A DNA stretch of 64,000 nucleotides from Vitrella brassicaformis (Eukaryota; Sar; Vitrellaceae): the NCBI GenBank assembly GCA_001179505.1, contig CDMY01000385.1:62001-126000 (forward strand). The letters are read 5' to 3'. The translations under genes were made by a program, and so were the position numbers. How positions within the stretch are numbered: the first letter of the stretch is position 1; each line of letters starts with the position of its first letter. This document shows, piece by piece, positions 47,501-60,100 of the stretch. The notes under the pieces were generated by a model. It had not been told where the DNA came from and did not search any database. It was given only the letters and a program-made list of their open reading frames with translations.

Positions 47501-50500
47501 ACGTACGTAAAGCACTCACTCTTACACATAGTCAGACGCCTGGATACCTGCCTCCCCGCCTGCCCGCCCGATCAAACTGTGGTCGTCAGTTTTTCTCTGC
47601 TTTGCAATGCGCTGCCTGGGGTAGCACAACACAGAGAACAGCATGCTCTCAAGCTTCCAGTTGACTCTGTGTGTGTCTGTCTCCTTTCTATGTATGTATT
47701 TTTCGAGGTGGCTGGCGAACTTGGTGGCTGCGTTCATTCGTCTCTTCTCTCCTTCTCTGGCTGGCTGGCTGTCTGGCTGTTCGGGCGCTGCGGGTCTGTG
47801 GGTCACGTCACACACAGGGAGGGGAGGGGAGAGAAGGTCCGGTCCCTTGGTCGATCGGCTGCTTGGCGGGCGGGCGGGCGGGCAGGCAGGTTGTATAGGC
47901 ATTCACACATTCGTATTCGTTATATATTCGTTTGTCCGTTTTCTTTGATTGTTTGTGGGGTCGATCGATCGGTCGATGTGTATGTGTGGATGTATATACA
48001 TGTGTGTGTATCACTCACTCACTCTCTCTCTCTCTGCGGCTGGTCGGTCGGTCGGTCGGTCGGTCGGGCACTCATCCACTTCCTCTCACTTACTTGCCTC
48101 GCTCTCCTCTCTATCCGTCTGTGTGTCGTGTTGTGTTGTGTTGTGTTGTGCTGCACAGTGCTGGGTGACACGGTGTATACTAGGTAGCTCTCTGCCTGTC
48201 CTCTCTCCCTTGGTCCTGCCAAGACGTGCCCTCTCTCACTCGCCGTGCCTCACGATGGATGGATGGATGGATGGAGTTTCATTGTCGATTGGCTGGTTGG
48301 CTGGCTGTTTGCTCTCCTCGTGCTATGTGGGTGTTGGTTCGGTGGGTCAGTCAACAGGTGTGTGTTCGGTTGGTCGGTCGGTCGTACTTTCTTGTGTGTC
48401 TTGTCGATGGATGGATGGATGGATCGGCTGAGTGAGCTGCTTTTAACATTTAAGGCCGGCACGTGTGCAATGGCATGGGTGCTGCAGTGTGTGCTGTGCG
48501 TACCTTGTCTGTGAGCCTGTCTGTCTGTCTGTCTGTCTGCAAAGGGCCTTTTTGAAACCAACACCAGCAAGGAAGTCAAGTCGATCGATCGATCGACAGC
48601 CATCCCCCGCCTCCCACCCACCCCCTCACTCACTAGACCCCCCCGATTCATACATAGCCTGCCTGCTGTGTGTATGTATATATATCCGCCTGCTGTGTGT
48701 GTGCGTCCGAGACGAATGGATGGTATGGATGATCATGGTATGGTATACACGTGTGACAGCCAGCACTGTGTGATGCACCCATCTTTTTGCGTACGTACAC
48801 AGTGGATCGATGCATCGCCTGTGTGTGTGTCTGTGTGTGGTGTTTTTCCCCTGCTCCATCTGAGTCTCTCTCTTTCTTGCCGCCCGCCTACGGCGTGCGT
48901 GGGTGGGTGCGTGCGTCTCACTGCATTGCGGCTCTGGAGAGAGCCTAGGGCATGCTCGTAAGCCGTTATCACGACCGACCGACCGACCGACAGACAGCCA
49001 AGCCGAAGGCCCGACCGACCGCTTTTATTGATGTGCGTACGTCACATGCGTATGGATGTGCTGTGTGTGTGTGTGTTGGTGAGAGAGTGCATGGCGTGAG
49101 GTGAGCAGTCAGTCGTGTATGGGCAGTCAGTCAGTCCGTCCTGCTGTGATGCGATGCGATGTGTGTCCCAGTCAGCGAGTGTGACCTTTTTTGTGTGTAT
49201 GTCCGTCCATCTGTCTGTCTGTCTGTCTACGCGTACCAGCTGAGGCCAACCCATTTATCTACAGCCAGCGACAAACGAGGGAGGGAGGGAGGGAGGGAGT
49301 AAGGGAGTAAGGGTGCGTGTTGTCCACCGGAGGGCATTGCACACACAATGGCAAAGATACAGATTTTGATTATGCATGCGTACCGAGGCGAGGAGAGTGC
49401 AGTGCCCCCCTTTTTTGTTCCATGCTCACCCCACCCACGCAACGCACCGCACCCCCTATACACACCTGCGATGCATTCCTTCATTTCTTCGTTCGTTGTG
49501 CTGGCTGGTGTGTGCATGTACGTATGCATCCATCCATCCATCCACCAACCTCATCCCACCTACCATACGCACCCGCATCTCTCTCTCTGTTGCCTCTCTC
49601 TACCTCCCTCTCTCTAACCTTGATCCCTCCCGGCCAGCTGACGCGCCTGGGTTGGTTTTCCCTCTGCCTTGCCTTGCTTGAGTATTCCATTCATTCCTTA
49701 ATTCGGCCGTCGTTGCGTACTTGTGTCTCGCTCGGCTTCCTCATTCGCGCGCGACGCACAACGTGTCAGCCACGCCCTCGGTCAACCAGTCAGACGGACA
49801 GGCAGACAGCAGGACAGACAGCGACAAGACAGCCAACACATTTAGTAAGAGTGAGCGACTGACCGGAACGAAGGAAGGAGCACATGCACATAAGTACGTG
49901 CACATAGACGAGGCCAGCGCGACGGGACGACGGCCGCACTGCTTACATCCGATACTTACCTGCTGCTTACTTGCTATACTCTCTCGTGGGCGTGGGGTGG
50001 CCGGCGACGGTTTTGCCTGAATCGATCACAGCCAGCCGCATGCACCCATGCTTATCCATGCTTATCGATCCATCGTTCCCGAAGAACATACATGTGTGCG
50101 TGTATACTTGTCCTGTGCGTCGCTCCTTTTATATATGTGGCTCCCTCTATCTGCCGCAGGGTGCTTCGCTTCGGAGACGCGTCGGTCGGTGCAGTGTGTG
50201 CGTGTCGTGTCCATCTGTCTATCTGTCTGCATTAATTGCTGTACGTTACTTACACGTGTGTCGTGTCGTGTCGTGTGGTGTTGTGTTGTGTGAGTACATC
50301 TGTCTGTCTGTGTATGATGTGGGTACTTACTCGCTGACCCGACAGCCGACTTGCACCTTGCTTGCTTGTAATTAACTAGGCACCTTCTTACTTGCCTGTT
50401 GCCATGTCTGCATGTGTGTATGTGTGGCTTGCCTTCCTCCCTATCTCTGTCTGTCTCCGTCTCCTCCCTCCTGCGCGTCAAGATGCGACAACACATGATG

Positions 50501-50620
50501 ATGCACTCATGCGGTGGATGGATATGGCATGGAGAGACATATGATGTCCGGACGCCGGCTGTGCGCGTAACTGCGTCACATCCACCTGTGTACGTGGATG
50601 GGATGATCACTCTGTGAAAG
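44574..50620. repeat. 6-kb gene-free region with G/T-rich microsatellites
   Basis: No gene was found between the MAPK stop and the candidate small gene at 50621. Arrays on the plus strand are mostly G/T-rich: CTGT (44841-44858), TTTCG (45626-45642), GAGG (46283-46309), GGCT (46383-46404), CTGT (47388-47418), GGTC (48043-48066), CTGT (48519-48538) and CTGT (49213-49228). The long open frame 47039-48187 is a repeat translation (Cys/Val/Leu/Ser with WMDGW). Confidence 0.7.
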
Positions 50621-51055
50621 CTATTTATGAGCAGAGGAAAAATTACAAGATGGGGGCCTTAAGAAGGACCATGGATGACCAGATCGTGTGAATATTGACA
50701 TCAGACAAATACATGCACACTGCAGGGTCCGAACACAAGCAAGAAGACGGTAAGAGATCCAAGACACTTCTCACTGCCTCCTGCTGACACTCACCGCGAC
50801 TTTGACTCCCGCAAACACGTGCGGTGTCAGATGGGCGAGGAGCTCATCCAGTAAGTGCAGGGTTTCGAGAGCAGGGTTCGAGTGCATGCAGGGTTCGGTT
50901 CGGAAAAACCCTGCAGACGTGGACACTTTTGCTCCGGGAGGCCGAGCACGGCCCTCCATAGGCTGCCAGACAGTTGGGGTCGAACAGAGGTGCTCAAGGG
51001 AAAAGTTGCATGCAAAGACGGGGGGCGACTGGGGGCTTTGAGCGAGCTTCTTCAT
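50621..51055 (-). CDS. Candidate small two-exon gene carrying module B
   Basis: A possible protein of 119 residues starts MKKLAQSPQSPPVFACNFSL (ATG 51055-51053). Exon one runs to 50795, with a consensus donor GTGAGT. A 75-bp intron ends at an acceptor at 50721-50720, and exon two stops at 50623-50621 in phase. The end of exon one (NPALETLHLLDELLAHL, then TPHVFAGVKVA) is matched at copy A by NPAFQTLHLLEE and PHMFAGVKVV, with an in-frame 15-bp gap. The conserved donor position supports an exon. Against it, the protein has no known domain, and the same DNA also reads plausibly as a leader exon on the other strand. It would be head-to-head with the dynein gene, 119 bp apart. Confidence 0.3.
50732..50885. 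repeat. Copy B of the dispersed module shared with 25461-25601
   Basis: Copy B lies in inverted orientation to copy A, 25 kb away. It has an extra 15 bp near 50827-50841 and two further GCAGGGTT-type units (around 50858-50895). On the plus strand a donor GTAAGAG at 50750 could join to the acceptor at 51172-51173, one base before the dynein ATG. Confidence 0.9.
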
Positions 51056-51174
51056 CGAGCGTGTCGCTGGGAGTTCCTCAATTGATGGTGGACTCACCGG
51101 CTGACCAAAATTCACCTGTTGCCATCGCTCACGAGCCACGCGACTGCGCCAATCGCGATTGACCGCACTGCAGG

Positions 51175-54100
51175 ATGAGTACGCTTAGCACCGGGCCCGT
51201 TAATGGGCCTCTCCGACAGCGAGGCGTCTATTCGGAGGTGCTGGGACAGAAAAACATCGACACAGTCCAGGTACATGGCACAAATGCGCCAGCAATGACA
51301 CACACAGGCAACAGGAATGACAGACAGGGCCGCGCCAGTGATCAATGCTGTTCCTGTACTTATGCATTGCCATCTCTGCATTGCCGTTGCAACACACACA
51401 CCTTTGCTATGTGCTGCACGTGTGTGCGTGTGTGCGCAGAAGTCCGTCCGCGGCCCCACCCAAGAGCGGGATGTGTCGGGCGGCATCATCGAGATTGCCC
51501 CTCCCCGCGCCGCCACGTTCGTGCCCAAGGAGACTCCCGGTGCCACATCTGCCATGGCCCGCCCTCCCCCCACGAGCAAGGCCAGAGTTGACCCCAAGGT
51601 CATCGAGCCATACGTGCAGGTGCCCGGCAAGGCGCCGCGCAAGGTGATTGTCGAGAGGCGGAAGAAGCTCTATGAATCGCTCGACATAGCGGACCTGCTG
51701 AGGGAGAGAGGGGTGGACTATGGAGACCCACAATTCGACACGAGAAGATGGTACATGTATGCTCAGATGACCCATGAATACACAGACACAGGGCAGGTGG
51801 CGTGCGCTGTTGCAGGCTTCCCCTGGAGCCGTTTGACGACACCGATTTCGACACATACACACTGGAGGAGTGGGTCCAGCAGGGCGTCAACGCACAGGGC
51901 AACTTCCTGCCGCTGCCCGCCAAGGGCCTCAGAATCGACGCCGATGGCATCGGCCTCTGGCGAGAGTGTCTCGTGTTTGGCGTGGACCCCAAGTCAAGGA
52001 AGATCGACGTCAGGTGGCACACCGACAACGTCGCAGCACAGCTTCCCAGGCTCAAATTGCTCTTTGATGTAGGGTGGGAGGGAGGGAAAGACAGAAGCAG
52101 TGTCGATTGGCATTCAACGTTGTGTGTTGGCTGGCTGGTTTCAGGCTGAGGACCCAACCCTTTTTGCTGACCGTGTTGCCAAGGCTCACCAGCTGAGGCG
52201 TTTTTCCGAGAGTCTTATTTTGTACAATTTCTATATCGATAACATGCCCACAGAGGAGATTGCTGGACTCGGTAGGCACAAACAGAGCAACCAGTGCCGG
52301 ATATCCACCCTTTCTTTGTGTGTTTCAGATGCTGATCAGGTGACTCGTTTGCTGGACAGTGCTCAGAACGTGCAGGCCGTCCGCGAGGCCCACCTCGACA
52401 CGGCCGCCTTGCTCAAGGAGGTCAACCTTGACTTCGCCAGGACCATGAATAAGATCATTTTCGAACAGCACATGTCGGAACACCCCGGTGACATCTTGTA
52501 CAAAGACCTAGAGCTCCCTCCACCCCCTGAAGCCCCACCCGTACCATGGTCAGTCTCCGCGCTTTTCTGCAAAGACACCCCTCCGTACCTCTTTCTTTGC
52601 GTATGTTAGGTTCGCTCTTGTGCCCACCCCAGCTCACAATTTCACTGACGCCTTCGCAAGTTTCTGTTTCTCCTCACTCTATATCAAGGGCGAGGTGGTC
52701 AAGGGTCTTTCGTCCATCCGGGCGGAGAATTCGGCCCTGCTCGATCACAATATCTTCACGGTCACCTTTTCCAAGGCTCTCCGTCTGGACGAGTTCAAGC
52801 AGGTTGAGCGGACGGCCATCAGCCAGATGTCGTACCACCTCAAGGAGCACTGGGTGCAGAACATCCAGCGGATCATCATCAAGCAGTTCGAGAATGTGGG
52901 CAAGGGGTGGTTCAACATGCACGAGACCAACAAGGAGACGTACGAGTACGGCAAGCTCAAGAAGTTCCTCACCGTCGTCAGGTTCATGATGCAGGACACA
53001 CTCAGGTACGCATGAGGTGAAAATTGCGCGGCGGAGTTGACACATGTTTGCTTTTGTAGGGATTTGACCATCAAGTCTCTGAAGACCTATTGCACATCGT
53101 TGAAGGGCTACGTACCCAAACTGGTCGACGTCAAGTCGGTCCATACAGTCGAGAACGAATGGAGGTGACATCGAAAAGAGACACAAGAACATGTCTCTCG
53201 ATTTGTCTGCCGTCACGATGTCTCGCCCTGTCTCTTTTCATGACATCATTCTGCTCGTATCAGTGAAGAGTTCAAGCCGCACCTCGACGGGCCCCCCGAG
53301 CGCACGGCCCTGTTCGCCATCGAGCTGACCAAGACACAGGACAATGAGGGGTTCCAGTTCAGCACTGACCCAGCACAGTTCGTCGAAGCCACACTGGAGA
53401 TCCTCGAAAAGGGGTAAGCAGCACTCGAAATTTCTCTCATATACATGTCTCCTTGCCTCTGTGTGTGTGTATCAGTTTGCAGCAGATGGGCGACATTCCG
53501 CAGCCCGAGAAGCTCATCCTGCCGCACCTGTTCAAGACGCAGCCTAAGCTGGTGCTGGCTTCAGTCAACCTCGACGAGGGCTGGGTGCAGGAGCTTCGCA
53601 CCTCGCTGGACGATAGTCTCGAGACCAGCCTTCCATACATGACCGACTACCTGCAGTGCTTCCAGCAGTACATCGACCTTCTGAAGTTGGACCCCGCTGC
53701 TCACGTCAAGGCATTGCAGGAGCAGGAGACGCCTCCTTCCAACGACGATTTCGCCAAACAGGTGCAGGAGAACCTCGACAAGGAGCAGCAGCTGTATGGC
53801 AACATCCCGGAGACGCTCACCATCGGGCTGTTCCAGCTCAGCTGCAAGGAGATCCGCAAGCTGCTGGGCGGCAAGCTCCACAGCCTGGCCGGGCTCATGC
53901 AGGACGTGCTGGCCGTGCGGCTGCGTGAGCAGTGCGCCACTGTGCTGGAAAGCTTCCAGGGCATGTATGTGCAGCTGCGGAAGAGCCCCAAGAACATCGA
54001 GGAGCTGTCGGAGCTGAGGGAGTACATGGCCAGCCTGCCGGCAGAGGTCGAGAAGCTCACCGTGGAGATCAACGCCAATATCGACCTCTTCTCGATCCTC

Positions 54101-57100
54101 GAAAACTTCCGGTTCCTTCTAGCGCGATTGGCTGTGCTGCATGTCTTTATGCATGCATGTCTATGTATGTATGTGTGTGTCAGGTACAAGTTGAGTGCTG
54201 ACGACCACCACACGCGCTGGAAGATGTTCGGGTCCCCGAAGGCGACATACGACCTCATCGCGGCCACCGACGCCGCTCTCACCAAGGAGCGTGAGAACTT
54301 CTTCAACACCATGCAGTCACAGCAGTCGGAGTTCGACGAGACACTCAACGACCTCGACGGCATCGTTGGAGACTTCGCACAGTACCATGACCTCACTAAG
54401 GTCAACTTATCCCTCTGCGCATCATCAAGTGCCCCATACATGTACTTGCTTGTCTGCTGTGTGTGGTGCTCTCTTTCTTAGATTGACGAGATTGCTGCGA
54501 ATGTGGCGTCGGTCAACGAGCGCCTGCAGCTGTCTCTGCAGCAGGCCAAGCTCTTCAACTCTCGGGAGGGCCTCTTTGGCAAGCACTCTACTGACTACAC
54601 ACGACTGCAGCGGATCGCAAAGGTACGGCAGCTAAACTAGCCATGGTAACCCATCCACACATCTGTGCCTTGTCAGGATTTTGAGCCGTTCAGCAACCTG
54701 TGGACGATGACAGCGTCCTGGCTGGTGAATCGCAAGAAGTGGACCGACGGCGCCTTCGACCAGATCGACGCCAAGGCGCTGGAGGACCAGGTCATGAACG
54801 GGAGCAAAACCATGTTCAAAGTGGCCCGCGCTTTCCGCGACCGCGACAACCCCGAGGTGCTCAAGATAGCCGAGAAGATCCGGTCAGAGCTGGAGGAGTT
54901 CAAACCCTTCGTGCCGCTCGTGGTGGCTCTGCGCAACGACGGCATGAGAGACCGACATTGGCAGCAGGTCTCAGACAAATGCAGCGTGCAGGTCTCACCC
55001 GCAATGGAAGACTTCACGCTGCGGTCGGTTGAACAAATGGGGGTGTGATTTGTCAAGGCATAGCAGCTTCTTTGCTCACTGCAGTCGGTTTCTGGAGTTG
55101 GGCATGCATGAGAGTGTGGATGCCATATCTGAGATCGGCGACAAGGCCGGCAAGGAGTTCTCCATCGAAAAGGTCAATCAAAAGAGACACATACCAGTGG
55201 ATGCCCACATGTGCATCATCTCTTGGTCAGGCTTTGGCTAAGATGAAGAAGGACTGGCACGGCATCGAGTTTGACGTCAGAGAGAAGTACCGCGCCACAG
55301 ACACATATATCCTCAAGGGATCGGACGACGTAAGGCACACACACAGACGCGCAAAGCACCAGGGATGTTGTCATGTCTCTCCTGGCTGTAGGTGAGCGCG
55401 TTGCTTGACGAGCACATCCTGACGTCCCAGGCGATGCAGTTCAGTCCGTTCAAGAAGCCCTTCGAGGAGGAGATAGAGGAATGGGCCGCCAAGCTTATGA
55501 CCGTCTCCGAGACACTCGACGAGTGGCTCAAGTGCCAGCGGTCGTGGCTCTACCTGCAGCCCATCTTCGACTCACCCGACATCATGAAGCAGCTACCGGC
55601 CGAGGGCAAACGCTTCAAGTCCGTCGACAACATGTGGCGCAGCACCATGAAGCAGACACACGACAACCCGGGTGCACTCGAAATGTGCGCACGGGAGGGA
55701 CTGCTCGAGAAATTCCAAGAGGCAAATAAGAACCTCGAGCTCGTCCAGAAAGGTGCGCTGTAGACTCATCGACGACGCGTCTCTGTCGAACCAACGGTTG
55801 TCTTGTCTGTCGCATGTATGCAGGTTTGGATGATTACCTGGAGACGAAGCGCAGTCTGTTTGCCCGCTTCTACTTCCTGTCCAATGACGAGCTGCTGGAG
55901 ATCCTCTCGCAGACCAAAGACCCAACGCGCGTCCAGCCGTAAGCAACACAATCATGACAGACACAGACCGCCGCTGCCGACAACCCATCAATCACTGTGC
56001 ACGGTGCAGTTTCCTGAAGAAGGTGTTTGAGAGTATGGCCAAGCTTCAGTTCCACGAGGACTACTCGGCTAACGCCATGTACAGCGGCGAGGGCGAGAAG
56101 GTGCCGTTTGTGGAAACCATCTACACCAAGGACAAGAATGTCGAGACCTGGATGACCGAGATTGAGATACAGATGAAGAAGGCCGTCAGAGACGTCCTGT
56201 ACAAATCTATACTCGACTACCCTACAAAGCCAAGGTGATTCATTGATCCATGCCTAGATGGACGCATGAGTGGGAAGATTGCCATGTCTCTTGTGACTTT
56301 GCTGTTGGTTGATGCAGAGCCGAGTGGGTGTTGGTGCATCCCGGTCAGTGTGTGCTGAATGGGAGCCAGGTGCACTGGACGAGCGAGGTGGAGGAGGCCA
56401 TCCAGAACGGGACGGTCAAGCAGTACTGGGAGGGCCTCAACCGTCAGCTCCTCGATATGGTGGCACTTGTCCGCACGGGCCTCAACAAGATGAACTCGAT
56501 CAGCGTGGGTGCGCTGATCGTCATCGACGTGCACGCCAAGGACGTGGTGGAGAATTTGGTCAAGGAGAAGATCGACAACATTTCTGCCTTTGAGTGGATC
56601 GCCCAGCTGCGCTACTACTGGCAGAACGACGACTGCTGGTGCCAGTGCGTGCAGACAAACTTCCCTTACGGATACGAGTACCTCGGCAACAGCATGCGAC
56701 TTGTCATCACACCACTCACCGACATGTGCTACATGACGCTGCTCGGTGCACAGCAGCTCAACCTCGGTCAGTCCATGTGGAGCAGAACCCACCCTCACAT
56801 CACGCCAATTGCACCCCGTGTCTCCTCCCTTTTGTGTGTGGCTGTGTGTGCAGGTGGCGCCCCGGCCGGCCCGGCTGGTACGGGCAAGACGGAGACAACG
56901 AAGGATCTGGCCAAGGCGCTGGCAAAGCAGTGTGTGGTGTTCAACTGTTCTGACATGATGGACTACATCATGGTGGGCAAGTTCTTCAAGGGCCTGGCCT
57001 CCTCTGGCGCATGGTGCTGCTTCGATGAGTTCAATCGCATCAACATCGAGGTGCTCTCCGTCATTGCACAGCAGCTGCTCATCCTCTTCGGCGCAAAGGG

Positions 57101-60100
57101 GGAGCTCGCCGGATTCAACGACTCCAAGGCACGCACTTGTTCGTTCACGGCCAGGAATCGACTGCACACGTGACAGACAGGATGTGTGTGTGTGCAGGAG
57201 GTAGATTTTGAGGGTTCAGTGATCCGGATGTACCCGACTTTCAACGTGTTCATTACGATGAACCCGGGCTACGCCGGCCGCACTGAGCTGCCCGACAACC
57301 TCAAGGCGCTCTTCAGACCGATGGCCATGATGGTCCCCGACTATGCCCTCATCGGTGAGATCATGCTCTACTCATTCGGATTCGACCAGGCCCGCGATCT
57401 GGCCAGGAAGATGGTCGCCACATTCCGACTGTCGTCCGAACAGCTCTCCGCACAGGTGGATATGCACATCGATGCCAACAGTCTCTCTGTCGGTCTCCTC
57501 CCATGGCTGGCTGCTTGTCGACAGGATCACTACGATTACGGTATGAGGGCTGTGCGATCGGTCATCAATGCTGCGGGCCTGCTCAAGCGAGCTGACCCAG
57601 GTAACACACACAGACAGATAGGGAGACACACAACGACACGCATACGGCCTGAGACCGAATAGTTGTCTTGTATGTATGTATGTCTCTTTCCTTCTGTGTG
57701 TTGATTTGATTTAGACATGGACGAGGACAAGCTGCTGCTGCGTGCGCTGCGAGACGTCAATGTGCCCAAGTTCCTCAAGGACGATCTGCCCCTGTTTGAG
57801 AACATCATCATCGATCTGTTCCCGGGTGTGGAGCGGCCTAAGATCGACTATGGCAGGCTGCTGGATGCCATCCACGAGTCGTCCAAGGGGCTCAACCTGC
57901 AGCCGGTGGACCCCTTTGTGGCCAAGGTGATCCAGCTCTACGACACCATCCAGGTGCGACACGGTCTCATGCTCGTCGGACCAACCGGCGGCGGCAAGAC
58001 ATGCAACTATCGAGTGCTCCAGAAGGCATGCACGTCGCTGAAGGAGTTGGGCAAGTTCGAACCTGTAAGCACGAAGGACACACACTGTGCTAATGTGACT
58101 CGGGGCGTGTGCGTGTGCGTGTGGGCTTTTGTCCGTCTGTCAGGTGCACGTGCACTGTTTGAATCCCAAGTCGATAACGATGGGTCAGATGTACGGCCAG
58201 TCGGATCCCATCACACAAGAGTGGACCGACGGGGTGCTCAACATACTCATGAGGTGGGTCGGCCGGCAGCAGAAGACACGGAGATACTAGTGCTATGCCT
58301 TAACCTCTTCTCGCCTTTCATCTTTCGCAGGGCAGCGGTGAAGGACACTTCGGAGGACAAGCACTGGATCATGTTTGACGGGCCAGTGGACGCCATCTGG
58401 ATTGAGAACATGAACACCGTGCTCGACGACAACAAGAAGCTCTGCCTCAACTCGGGTGAGATCATCGCCCTCTCGCCGCAGATCACCGTCATGTTTGAGG
58501 TGGAGGACCTCGCCGTCGCCTCGCCCGCCACTGTAAGCCGATGCGGTATGGTCTACATGGAGCCTGGCGCGATGGGGCTGGAGCCCTTAATCGACTCATG
58601 GATAGAGCAGCTGCCCTCGACGTTCCGACAGAGCCACAAGGACCTCCTCCACACACTCACCAAGGGATTCATACCAAACGGCATCAACTTCATCAGGAAA
58701 TCATGCAGAGAGGTCAGCCGGCAGATGGACAGAGAGAGACACGTGTATTGCTTTGCATGGGTGGTGTGGTCAGATGGTGACGACGATGGACAACAACTTG
58801 TGTGCGTCGTGTCTGCGTCTCATGGACTGCTACTTCGACTCCTACCGCCCGACAGAGGTCAAGACCCCGTCCAAGGAGGAGCTCGACGAGCTGCAAAAAC
58901 AACTCGTTCCCATATTCATATTCTCGCTCGTCTGGTCCGTCGGCATCACCACCGACCGTAAGACCACACTCCTTAAGACAGGGAGTTTTCTTTGAAGCGA
59001 GCCTTTGTGTGTGTATGTGTCTTTGTTAAGAGCACGGCCGGTCTCTGTTCAACGATTGGTTGTGGCGTGAGTTGATAAAGCAAAACCAGCGGCCTCCCGG
59101 TCTCAAAGACGACGCCTTCCTCTATGACCTCTGCTACAACGTGGAGAAGTCAGAATGGGTCGGATGGATGGAGGTAAGTACGGGAGCAGAAACACAGCCA
59201 GTTCGGGAGCAGAAACACAGCCACACTATGGCCATGGCCCACAGGCACTCTACTAGTCGCTCCTTCCATCTCTCTGCAGACCATCCCAGGGTACTCGCCC
59301 CCTTCCCAGTCGACCTACGACGGGATTGTGGTGCCGACGCTCGACTCGGTCCGCATGACTGCCGTGTTCAAGACCCTGGTGCTCAACAGGCATCACGCGC
59401 TGTGTCCAGGGCCGACGGGCACCGGCAAGACGGTCAACATCTCACAGTATCTGGGAAGGGAGGCGCCCGAGTACCTGCAGTCCGTCTTCATCACATTCTC
59501 GGCCCAGACACACGTCAACCAGCTGCAGGATTTGCTGGACGGCAAGTTTGAGAAGAGGCGGCGTGGTGTCTTCGGTCCACCGGCACGTAAGGTGTTTGCG
59601 ATATTCGTGGATGACTTCAACATGCCCAAGAAGGAGGAGTATGGTGCACAGCCGCCGCTGGAGCTGCTGAGGCAGTGGTTCGACCACAAGGGATGGTACG
59701 ACAGGAAGGAACTCACATTCAGAGAGATCGTCGACGTCTGCATGGTGGCCGCTATGGGTCCGCCCGGCGGAGGCCGCACCTTCATCTCCAACCGGGTCAT
59801 CCGCCACTACAACGTGCTGACGTATCCCGACCTGGGCAAGACGTCGATTGCCACCATCTTCAACACCATCCTCAAGTACCTCTTCGCGCCCTTCGACGAG
59901 TCGATCCAGAAGATCACCGAGACACTGGTGGAGTCCCAGATCACCGTCTTCGAGAAGGCGCTGAAGGAGCTGCTGCCCACACCCAGCAAGTCCCACTACA
60001 CTTTCAACCTGCGAGACATATGGAAAGTCTTCCAAGGAGTCTGCTCACTCTCGCCAAAGATTATCAACAACAAATTACAGGTGAGTGGGGTGATGCTTGG

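Noticed and set aside
47039-48187. 382-codon open frame on the plus strand.
   Set aside because: The composition is that of CTGT, GGAT and TGTA arrays (Cys, Val, Ser, WMDGW); stop-free reading is a by-product of the 4-bp repeats.
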